From CAYZXU01 sp964482535 (GTDB taxonomy: Bacteria > Desulfobacterota > Desulfobacteria > Desulfobacterales > BuS5): a stretch of DNA of 35,820 nucleotides. The translations under genes and the position numbers were made by a program. Shown in pieces: positions 24,499 through 31,760 of this stretch; the first letter of the stretch is position 1; the number at the start of each line of letters is the position of its first letter. The notes under the pieces are model-generated. The model did not search any database, had not been told where the DNA came from, and saw only the letters and a program-made list of their open reading frames with translations. The stretch lies in contig CAYZXU010000010.1 in NCBI GenBank assembly GCA_964482535.1, positions 1 through 35,820 on the forward strand, given 5' to 3'.

Positions 24499-24984
24499 TT
24501 AACAGGGGAAAAATTTTTTAATCAGCATTCCTGCAAAATGTGTTAAAAATATTACTAAAACTGCAATAAGGATATGCTCAGTTACGACTTTCCATGGATG
24601 TTCACCCTGGGCTCTGGCCATAAAAAAACTGAATATGCCAAGAACAGACAGTCCCCAAACCACGCTTACAACAATTGCATGGGAAACAGAAAGGAGTGCC
24701 AGCGGAATAATAAATGTAACTGCAAAAATAAATTTGGACACAAGCGTGGAAAATGTCGCCATCCATATTTCACTGGAAGTATGAACTCCTTTTGTTTCTT
24801 CGGCAATATGAACACCAAGAGCATCGGAAAAAGCATCTGCTATGGCTATGGTCAATACGCCGCTTATAATAATGGCTTTTGAAGAGTTTCCGGAATGAAG
24901 CCCCACAATCAGACCCATGGTAGTAATTATACCTGAAGCAAGCCCGAAACCGAATCCGCTTTTAACTGAACTGTTTAAAAACAT
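24499..24984 (-). CDS. Short VIT1/CCC1-like membrane protein
   Basis: A 161-residue protein with about five membrane segments, resembling the vacuolar iron transporter (VIT1/CCC1) family that moves Fe2+ or Mn2+. The N-terminal GFGLASGIITTMGLIVGL and ISGVLTIAIADAFSDALGVHIAEE match the first two helices and the conserved acidic end of helix 2. The long cytosolic metal-binding domain that VIT proteins carry between helices 2 and 3 is absent; only a short HIAEETKGVHTSSE loop is present. The transport function is therefore uncertain. It starts 3 bases after the DUF4124 gene, and its stop lies 77 bases before the aldolase. Confidence 0.7.
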   Translation of the reverse strand: MFLNSSVKSGFGFGLASGIITTMGLIVGLHSGNSSKAIIISGVLTIAIADAFSDALGVHIAEETKGVHTSSEIWMATFSTLVSKFIFAVTFIIPLALLSVSHAIVVSVVWGLSVLGIFSFFMARAQGEHPWKVVTEHILIAVLVIFLTHFAGMLIKKFFPC

Positions 24985-24987
24985 CTG

Positions 24988-25542
24988 TTAATATAAATCC
25001 ATGGTTTCTTCTTCGTTCTCCCCTTCATTCTGGTTTTTGACTTTTTTATCTTCTTTAACATATGTGTCTATTTTTTTATTGAACTTTTTTATCTTACTCT
25101 CATAAATACGTATTCTACCATTAATGTCTCTAATATTTTTATTATACACCCTTGTCATGGCTTTTGCATTAGAATTTGGCTTATTTTCTTCAAGCTTTTT
25201 TTTTTCATCGAGAATAGTTTGGTATTCAAGCATAAGAGAGTCTTTTTCATTTTTCAGCTCTCTTGCCGCCTCTTCCCTTGCTTTTTCAACTTTTTCAGCC
25301 TGCTGGGGCATACTGTTTTCAAGCTCGGTTTCTTCCTGCTCAATCCGGTTTTGTCTGTTTTTTTCCTTGCTTTTAACCTCGTAATACTCCTTGGTTTTTT
25401 TTCTTTTATCTTTTGGAATTGAGCTAATGTCGTCTGTAAACAGTATATTCCCCTTTTCATCAACATATTTATAATATTCTGCTGAAGATGGTGTGCAAAA
25501 AAAAAGAAATACCGGAATCATGAAAAAAAGTCTTTTGTTCAT
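24988..25542 (-). CDS. DUF4124 domain-containing secreted coiled-coil protein
   Basis: A 184-residue exported protein. A signal peptide (residues 1-21, ending SSA) precedes a DUF4124 domain at about 22-55 (EYYKYVDEKGNILFTDDISS). Then comes a long charged coiled coil at about 60-165, rich in E, K and N. The tail is acidic (EGENEEETMDLY). DUF4124 is a small beta-rich domain common in periplasmic proteins and has no agreed function. The Shine-Dalgarno region contains GGGG about 9 bases upstream. It leads a small minus-strand run with the VIT-like gene. Confidence 0.85.
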   Translation of the reverse strand: MNKRLFFMIPVFLFFCTPSSAEYYKYVDEKGNILFTDDISSIPKDKRKKTKEYYEVKSKEKNRQNRIEQEETELENSMPQQAEKVEKAREEAARELKNEKDSLMLEYQTILDEKKKLEENKPNSNAKAMTRVYNKNIRDINGRIRIYESKIKKFNKKIDTYVKEDKKVKNQNEGENEEETMDLY

Positions 25543-25696
25543 GAAATTAATCCCCCAATTAAAGAATCGGTTAAAAAAAAATCAGAGATCATCGTAAATA
25601 AATTTTATCTTAAAAAAAATCAATCAATAATTTGTTAAAAAAAATAGCAGTTTGTAATATTAAATACAACCATCTTAAATTTATACTGATATTTGA

Positions 25697-25718
25697 TATA
25701 AACTCAAGTATAAACTCA
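25697..25718 (+). repeat. Direct repeat upstream of panP
   Basis: TATAAACTCA at 25697-25706 and again at 25709-25718, a 12-base period. It lies about 36 bases before the panP -35 box and could be a regulator site. Nothing else was recognised in the 299-base spacer 25543-25841 apart from the promoter. Confidence 0.4.
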
Positions 25719-25753
25719 GACAGATTGTTTTACAAACTTATAATTTATCATAG

Positions 25754-25780
25754 TTGACAATAAAATTACATTATTATAAT
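25754..25780 (+). promoter_or_regulatory. Candidate sigma-70 promoter of panP
   Basis: A perfect TTGACA (25754-25759) and a perfect TATAAT (25775-25780), but only 15 bases apart where 17 is best. It would give a leader of about 55 bases. The short spacer may keep basal activity low. Confidence 0.5.
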
Positions 25781-25841
25781 TATCTTTTTCAAAAATTAAT
25801 TTTTTTTTAACAAGTCATAATAACTGATATAAAGATATAGA

Positions 25842-27461
25842 ATGCGAACTACAGACCGATCAAACAAAAAAGAACTCGTTGCCGACTGGAATGCTTTGAT
25901 AAGAATATTTATCAGCCCTGAAAGTGAAGTCTCAAGGGCAATCATGGTTAAATACATGAGACCGATACTCTTTGGCCTGCATGATTTTCTTAAAAAACAT
26001 GTTGGTTTTACCCAGGAGGTGAGTCTCAAAAAACTTGCAACGAGATTTACCAACACAGTAGTAAAGGAAAATCCTGAAGAAAAGTTAGGCGACGTAATTA
26101 CAGAGCTCATGGAAGATATTGCACCCTATGCTGTTAATGTCGCATCTCCCTACTTTGTCGGTCATATGACCTCGGCCATTCCGTTTTTTATGGTTCATCT
26201 TAGAACCATTGTTACAGCAATCAATCAGAATGTTGTTAAGGTTGAAACTTCCAAAATCGTATCAGTCCTTGAAAAACAGACGCTTGCCAAACTCCACAGA
26301 ATTGTCTTTCGCATGGACGCATCTTTTTATGAAACCCATGTCCAGAACACTGACACAACGCTGGGATGTTTTGTTGAGGACGGGACACTTGCAAATATAA
26401 CGGCTCTCTGGGTTGCAAGAAACATCATGTTTGCACCTAAGGAGGGTTTTTCGGGTGTTGAAAAAGAAGGTATTGCTGCTGCATACAGAGCTTACGAAGT
26501 AGAAAGATGCGTTGTGCTGGTATCCAGATTAGGGCATCTTTCAATAAGAAAGGCAGGAGGTGTTTTAGGCATAGGAAATCATAACGTAATAGCTATTGAT
26601 GTGGACGAAAACAATAAAATCGACCTGGACTGTCTTAAGAAAACCATTAACAGCCTGAAATCCGATAAAGTCAAAACAAAAATCATGGCAATTGTCGGTA
26701 TTGCAGGGACCACTGAAACCGGAACCGTAGATCCTCTTGTTGAAATAGCCAAAATATGTTCAAAGTATGGGATACACTTTCATGTAGATGCCGCCTGGGG
26801 AGGACCCACAATGATGTCTGAAAAATACAGGTATTTATTAAAGGGCATAGAGTGCGCTGACTCAATAACCATCGACGGTCATAAGCAACTGTATATGCCG
26901 ATGACCTGCGGCATGGTATATTTTAAAAACCCCGCAATAATGGATAATGTTGTTTATTATGCAAATTATGTAAACCGCCCCAGCTCTGTTGACCTTGGAA
27001 TAAAATCTCTTGCAGGTTCAAGGGAAGCTATTTCAATAGTTCTCGGCAGCGCACTAAAAATAATGGGAATAAAAGGTTATGCTCTTCTTATTGAACACGG
27101 CATAGAAACAGCCAAAAAATTCGCAGATGAAATTAACAAAAGGTTAAATTTTGAACTGGTTACCAAGCCTGAACTGAATATTCTTACATATAGACTGCAT
27201 CCACCAAATATTAATAAAGAAGAAACAACAGAATACAACAAAAAATTAAATAAAATCAATACAACAGTTCAAATACTGCAAAGGGAAGCCGGCAACAGCT
27301 TTGTTTCAAGAACAAAATTAAAAAAAACATTCGGTAACAGCGAGGAAGTAGTGGTTCTTAGATGCGTTATAATGAATCCGATGACAGATATAAATATTTT
27401 AAGGAATATACTTGATGAACAGGAGGAAATCTATAAATTTAACTTTACACGCCCCAAATAG
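25842..27461 (+). CDS. panP: PLP-dependent aspartate 1-decarboxylase PanP
   Basis: A 539-residue group II PLP decarboxylase close to Vibrio PanP, which makes beta-alanine from aspartate for pantothenate and CoA in place of pyruvoyl PanD. By eye it matches PanP throughout: SPYFVGHMTSAIPFFM, INQNVVKVETSK, ANITALWVARN, IVGIAGTTETGTVDPL and HFHVDAAWGG. The PLP lysine is Lys348 in TIDGHKQLYMP, with Asp316 (HVDAAW) and His232 as the usual cofactor contacts. The C-terminal region (SFVSRTKL) is also shared. No strong Shine-Dalgarno is seen before the ATG. A glutamate or tyrosine decarboxylase is less likely given the PanP-specific segments. No other pantothenate gene is in the window. Confidence 0.9.
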   Translation: MRTTDRSNKKELVADWNALIRIFISPESEVSRAIMVKYMRPILFGLHDFLKKHVGFTQEVSLKKLATRFTNTVVKENPEEKLGDVITELMEDIAPYAVNVASPYFVGHMTSAIPFFMVHLRTIVTAINQNVVKVETSKIVSVLEKQTLAKLHRIVFRMDASFYETHVQNTDTTLGCFVEDGTLANITALWVARNIMFAPKEGFSGVEKEGIAAAYRAYEVERCVVLVSRLGHLSIRKAGGVLGIGNHNVIAIDVDENNKIDLDCLKKTINSLKSDKVKTKIMAIVGIAGTTETGTVDPLVEIAKICSKYGIHFHVDAAWGGPTMMSEKYRYLLKGIECADSITIDGHKQLYMPMTCGMVYFKNPAIMDNVVYYANYVNRPSSVDLGIKSLAGSREAISIVLGSALKIMGIKGYALLIEHGIETAKKFADEINKRLNFELVTKPELNILTYRLHPPNINKEETTEYNKKLNKINTTVQILQREAGNSFVSRTKLKKTFGNSEEVVVLRCVIMNPMTDINILRNILDEQEEIYKFNFTRPK

Positions 27462-27764
27462 ACAGTGGATAGACTGGGGATAAACCACAATTTTTAATAA
27501 AACTTTTTTGTCCTTGCTATCTCTCCAAGTGCTTCCATAAATATCAATCTTATTCCTTACTTTATAAGGGAAAAAAGTGCGTCCACCCTGCCCACACACA
27601 AAAAATCTTTACAAATAAAATAAAATGTTTTATAAAAAATAAACTGGTTTATAAAAAATACTATGTTTTAATTTCGGCACTTTGAAAAATGTTCAATCTT
27701 GTCTGCTGTGTTCAATTTGTGCGAAAATAAGCATTTTGCAAAGGCTCCGATTTGACGAGGCTTT
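27462..27764. other. 303-base intergenic region with short AT repeat
   Basis: It separates panP from rdgB. TTTATAAAAAATA occurs twice (27629-27641 and 27648-27660). A GAGG ribosome binding site for rdgB lies at 27757-27760. No convincing terminator, RNA or gene was found. Confidence 0.5.
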
Positions 27765-28406
27765 ATGAATAATAAAATTGTTATTGCCACACGCAACAAA
27801 GGTAAAATTAGCGAAATTCAAGATCTGTTAAAAGGATTCCCCATTGAAATAAAAAGTCTTGATGATTTTGGGACTATCCCTGTTGTGGAAGAAGACGGCG
27901 ACACCTTTGATGATAATGCCTATAAAAAATCGAGTTTTACTTCCAGAATTTTAGGGCTGCCTGTACTGGCCGATGATTCAGGGCTTATAGTGGATGCTCT
28001 GGGTGGCTCGCCTGGTGTATATTCCGCACGATATTCCGGAGAAAATGCCACAGACAAAGAAAACTGCGCTAAACTTCTCAAAGAAATGAAAGGTAAAAAA
28101 AACAGAAAGGCTGCATTTGAATGCGTAATTTCTATTGCAGTTCCAACCGGCGCTGCATTAACCTATGAAGAACGCTGTGAAGGTCTTATAACAGATAACC
28201 CTGCAGGATCGAACGGTTTCGGTTATGACCCTGTTTTTATGTTCCCCCCCCTTAATAAAACTTTTGCACAATTAACAAAAGAAGAAAAAAATCGCGTGAG
28301 CCACAGAGGCAAAGCCATGATGCAGATACAAAAAGAATTTGACAAGGTGGTTATATGGCTTAACCAACACATGCCGGTTTATAAAAAATTTTCATGCAGT
28401 GACTGA
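27765..28406 (+). CDS. rdgB: XTP/dITP diphosphatase (non-canonical purine NTPase)
   Basis: Hydrolyses dITP, ITP and XTP to monophosphates so deaminated purines stay out of DNA and RNA. The 213 residues carry all family motifs: IATRNKGKISEI at the N-terminus, DDSGLIVDALGGSPGVYSAR near residues 68-87, FGYDPVF and the closing SHRGKAM. The C-terminus is about ten residues longer than E. coli RdgB. A tract of eight C (28244-28251) encodes the FPPL segment in the second half. The short GAGG site is 4 bases before the ATG. It is possibly cotranscribed with the PEP carboxykinase gene, but 167 bases separate them. Confidence 0.95.
   Translation: MNNKIVIATRNKGKISEIQDLLKGFPIEIKSLDDFGTIPVVEEDGDTFDDNAYKKSSFTSRILGLPVLADDSGLIVDALGGSPGVYSARYSGENATDKENCAKLLKEMKGKKNRKAAFECVISIAVPTGAALTYEERCEGLITDNPAGSNGFGYDPVFMFPPLNKTFAQLTKEEKNRVSHRGKAMMQIQKEFDKVVIWLNQHMPVYKKFSCSD
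28244..28251. repeat. C8 homopolymer within rdgB
   Basis: Eight consecutive C encoding part of Phe-Pro-Pro-Leu. A one-base slip would remove the C-terminal quarter, including the SHRGKA motif. Seen directly. Confidence 0.9.
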
Positions 28407-28449
28407 CTTAATGATTTACTTTAACTCTACAACGCAGCTTAACCTTATA

Positions 28450-28474
28450 TATACTACATGTTGTGTATAGTATA
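28450..28474. promoter_or_regulatory. Palindrome upstream of the PEP carboxykinase gene
   Basis: TATACTA at 28450-28456 and TAGTATA at 28468-28474 form an inverted repeat with an 11-base centre. It lies 100 bases before the ATG at 28574. It may be an operator; it lacks a U tract on the plus strand and so is not a good terminator. Confidence 0.25.
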
Positions 28475-28573
28475 AAAAATCTAATATATGGTATCCCAAA
28501 GGATTAGACAAAAAATGTATTTTGTAAAGGCATATTAACTTATATTATTACAATTGAAATGAGGAAATTGAGC

Positions 28574-30526
28574 ATGACACAAGGTATAGACATAGCAAAA
28601 AAAATTGGGGGGATAAACGGCTTTAATAATGCATCCAGCATCTTCAAGGACAAAATGGATGATGTTAATCTATCTAAAATAAAACTGATCAACAATCATG
28701 AGGTGCTTGAAAAAATTGCAAACGCAATAGCCATGTGTGAACCTGATACTATATTTATAAATACCGGTTCCGATGAAGACAAACAAAGGGTCAGAGACCT
28801 GTCTATTAATAACGGCGAAGAAAAAAAACTCGCCATGGATAAGCACACTATACACTACGATTTAAAGGAAGAACAGGGCAGGATAGTTGATAGAACCTAT
28901 TATATTGTCAATGAAGGAGAAACTGTCAGCTCCCTGGCCAATAAGATGCTCAGGGATGATGCCCTTAAAAATATCAAGAAAAATATGCAGGGGATTATGC
29001 ATGGCAAAACCATGATAATAGGATTTTATATGCGGGGACCTGTTGGAGCTCCTGTATCAAATCCTGCATTAGAGATAACAAGCTCTGCATATGTCTCCCA
29101 CAGCGCTGATATTCTTTATAGAAACTCATTTTCAGATTTTTGCAAAGAGGTTGAACGGCTTGGGCATTTTTATGCAAATATTCACAGCGAGGGCTTAAAC
29201 AGACCTGAAGATCTTCCCAATGCACGGGTATTCATGGACAGGGCTGACCGGACGACTTACAGTTTTAACTGCACCTATGCCGGCAACACACTACTTTTAA
29301 AAAAGGGGAATCACAGATTCTCAGTAGATAAAGCCGTATATGAAAATAGAGGGGGCGAGCTTTCCGAACACATGTTTATTACAGGTGTTAAAGGGCCAAA
29401 AGGCCGCACAACATGGTGCGCCGGAGCAGCGCCCAGCGGATGCGGCAAAACCACCACTGCAATGGCCGGAGATTACTTTATAGGTGACGATCTTGTGCAA
29501 ATGTGGATAGATGAAGAGGGAAGCATAAGATCAATAAACCCTGAGAGCGGTATTTTCGGTATAGTCGAAGATGTAAACTGGGAAGGTGATCCAAAACTCA
29601 TGGAAAATCTGAGAAAACCAGGAGCCGAAGTTATATGGTCAAATGTTCTTATAGACGATAATGGCGTGCCGCACTGGGCAGGCAATGGCGAAGATCATCC
29701 TGAAAAAGGTTTTAATTTTCAGGGCAAATGGGAAAAAGGGATGGTTGATAAAAACGGAAAAAAGGTGCCGATTTCCCATCCAAACTCCAGGTGCACAATT
29801 TATTCATCTGCTCTTTCCAATTATTCAGAATATTCCGAAGATCCCAAAGGTGTTGAAACAAGAATAATTACCTACAGCGGCAGGGACAGCAACACCATGC
29901 CCCCTGTATATGCGGCTAAAAATACTGATCATGGTGTAGTAATAGGAGCATGTATAGTATCAGCAGCTACTGCAACAGAGGTTGGGGCAACAGGAGTAAA
30001 AAGAGCGCCATGGGCAAATGCTCCATTTATTCCAGGCGCACTTGCAGATTACATGGATGCCCAGTTTAAATTTTTTGGAAGCGACAAAATAGCAGAGAGT
30101 AAAAAACCGATCATGGCCGGCTTGAACTTCTTTTTAACCCATGAAGCGAGAGGAGGAACATCCAAAAATCTCCTTGGAGAAAAAAAGGATGTAAAGGTCT
30201 GGCTGGCATGGCTGGAACGAAGAGTATATAAAGAATTGGATGCAATAGAAACGCCTATGGGATTTATTCCAAAGTATGAAGATCTTAAGGAGCTGTTTAA
30301 AACATTAATAGATAAAGATTATACAGACGAACTCTATAACAGACAGTTTTCTTTTTATATGGATAATATTCTGGGAAGAATTGATCTTCAGATTAAAGCA
30401 TATGGGAAAGAATCTGATATACCGGAATTGCTGTTTGATGTATTAAATGAGCAGAAAAAAGGTCTTATGCTGCTTAAAGACAAATACGGTTCCATTGTAA
30501 CTCCATCACAGCTTGAAAACGATTAA
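28574..30526 (+). CDS. pckG: Phosphoenolpyruvate carboxykinase, GTP-type family
   Basis: Interconverts oxaloacetate and PEP with a nucleotide, a key gluconeogenic or anaplerotic step. The start at 28574 is chosen because GAGGAA lies 7 bases before it; an ATG at 28559 has none. At 650 residues it has slightly above family length. Matches to GTP-type enzymes include GKTMIIGFYMRGPVGAPVSN, the KK pair in LLLKKGN, SEHM, the P-loop APSGCGKTTTAM (Cys290), HPNSR (404-406 NSR) and the SGR arginine (437). The nucleotide-pocket region near residues 518-536 departs from the animal enzymes: the Phe residues matching rat F525 and F530 appear lost. Nucleotide preference is thus open. It overlaps ampG by 14 bases. 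Confidence 0.87.
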   Translation: MTQGIDIAKKIGGINGFNNASSIFKDKMDDVNLSKIKLINNHEVLEKIANAIAMCEPDTIFINTGSDEDKQRVRDLSINNGEEKKLAMDKHTIHYDLKEEQGRIVDRTYYIVNEGETVSSLANKMLRDDALKNIKKNMQGIMHGKTMIIGFYMRGPVGAPVSNPALEITSSAYVSHSADILYRNSFSDFCKEVERLGHFYANIHSEGLNRPEDLPNARVFMDRADRTTYSFNCTYAGNTLLLKKGNHRFSVDKAVYENRGGELSEHMFITGVKGPKGRTTWCAGAAPSGCGKTTTAMAGDYFIGDDLVQMWIDEEGSIRSINPESGIFGIVEDVNWEGDPKLMENLRKPGAEVIWSNVLIDDNGVPHWAGNGEDHPEKGFNFQGKWEKGMVDKNGKKVPISHPNSRCTIYSSALSNYSEYSEDPKGVETRIITYSGRDSNTMPPVYAAKNTDHGVVIGACIVSAATATEVGATGVKRAPWANAPFIPGALADYMDAQFKFFGSDKIAESKKPIMAGLNFFLTHEARGGTSKNLLGEKKDVKVWLAWLERRVYKELDAIETPMGFIPKYEDLKELFKTLIDKDYTDELYNRQFSFYMDNILGRIDLQIKAYGKESDIPELLFDVLNEQKKGLMLLKDKYGSIVTPSQLEND

Positions 30527-31757
30527 AAAGATATCTATTTTAAGCACAATATTCAGCCGCCGTATGCTTACAGCTTTTGCAATGGGCTTTTCATGCGGTC
30601 TGCCCCTCCTGCTGACTCTGTCCGTACTCCAGGCATGGATGCAGCAGGAAGGCGTAGATCTTGCGTTAATAGGCATGATGGCCCTTGTGGGACTGCCCTA
30701 TACATGCAAATTTCTCTGGGCACCTTTTCTTGATCGTTTCACACTCCCTTTTCTTGGCAGAAGAAGAGGCTGGCTTATTATTGCTCAGATTGCCCTTGTT
30801 TTTTCAATCGCCGGTCTTGGCTGCACAAACCCAGGTAAAAGCCCCTTAATAGTTGCATTTGCTGCATTTCTGGTTACTTTTTTCAGCGCCTCACAGGATA
30901 TTGTTGTGGACGCATACAGAAGAGAAGACCTTTCCGACAAAGAGCTTGGGCTTGGTTCCTCTCTGTATATTAATGGATACAGGCTGGGAATGCTGACAGC
31001 TTCAGGTGGAGGGCTGATAATGGCAGACCACATGCCGTTTTCATATGTTTATATGATACTGGCGGCATGCATGATTCCTGGAATAATAACAACCATACTT
31101 GCGCCTGAACCTGTTATTAACAAAAAAACTCCTAAAACCATTCTTGAAGCAGTTGTCAGCCCCATGGTGGAATACTTCAGCCGCTCAGGAGCCATATGGA
31201 TACTGGCCTTTATACTCTTTTACAAGATAGGGGATTCCATGGCCAGCACAATGACTACCCCGTTTTATCTTGACATGGGTTTTTCATTAACCGAGATCGG
31301 CATGGTAGTTAAACTGTTTGGATTATGGGCTACTATTGCAGGAAGTATTGCAGGAGGTATTATCATGATCCGCCTCGGGATCATAAAAAGCCTGTTGGTT
31401 TTCGGTTTTCTCCAGGCCGCATCAACCGCCAGTTTTGTACTTTTAACAAAAACAGACCACTGCATTGCCTACCTGTCTGCAGTAATAGCATTTGAAAACT
31501 TAAGCAGTGGAATGGGTACCGCCGCATATGTCGCATTCATGGCGAGTATCACTGATAAAAGGTTTACCGCAACCCAGTACGCCCTGCTAAGCAGCCTGAT
31601 GGGTGTTCCCAGGGTTTTTGCATCGGCTCCAACCGGTTTTTTGGCCAAAAACTTTGGGTGGGCAAATTTTTTTATTGCATGTGCATTAATAGCCATCCCT
31701 GGCATGCTGTTACTGTTAAAAATTACTCCCCACGCCCAAACTATCAAGGAGACATAA
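30513..31757 (+). CDS. ampG: AmpG-family muropeptide MFS transporter
   Basis: An inner-membrane major facilitator permease of 414 residues with about 12 hydrophobic segments. It imports anhydro-muropeptides for cell-wall recycling. AmpG hallmarks are GFSCGLPLLLTLSVLQAWM near the N-terminus, CKFLWAPFLDRFTLPFLGRR (loop 2-3), FFSASQDIVVDAYRRE and GYRLGMLTASGGG. The reading frame opens with TTG at 30513, inside the PEP carboxykinase gene and without a clear ribosome site. ATG at 30564 is an alternative, but would remove the expected N-terminal tail. The DUF6178 gene starts 3 bases after its stop. Confidence 0.9.
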   Translation: MKTIKKISILSTIFSRRMLTAFAMGFSCGLPLLLTLSVLQAWMQQEGVDLALIGMMALVGLPYTCKFLWAPFLDRFTLPFLGRRRGWLIIAQIALVFSIAGLGCTNPGKSPLIVAFAAFLVTFFSASQDIVVDAYRREDLSDKELGLGSSLYINGYRLGMLTASGGGLIMADHMPFSYVYMILAACMIPGIITTILAPEPVINKKTPKTILEAVVSPMVEYFSRSGAIWILAFILFYKIGDSMASTMTTPFYLDMGFSLTEIGMVVKLFGLWATIAGSIAGGIIMIRLGIIKSLLVFGFLQAASTASFVLLTKTDHCIAYLSAVIAFENLSSGMGTAAYVAFMASITDKRFTATQYALLSSLMGVPRVFASAPTGFLAKNFGWANFFIACALIAIPGMLLLLKITPHAQTIKET

Positions 31758-31760
31758 ATT

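Noticed and set aside
27399..27599. A 66-codon minus-strand frame in the panP-rdgB spacer (contains IDIYGSTWRDSKDKK)
   Set aside because: It overlaps the end of panP, has no ribosome binding site or recognised family, and is too short to support as a gene or pseudogene.
28450..28480. Hairpin upstream of the PEP carboxykinase gene read as a terminator of rdgB
   Set aside because: The stem is only 7 bp of mostly A/T pairs and is followed by A, not T, on the transcribed strand. Kept only as a weak operator candidate.
28559..28573. Earlier ATG for the PEP carboxykinase gene at 28559
   Set aside because: No ribosome binding site precedes it, whereas GAGGAA is well placed for the ATG at 28574; the extra five residues are not family sequence.
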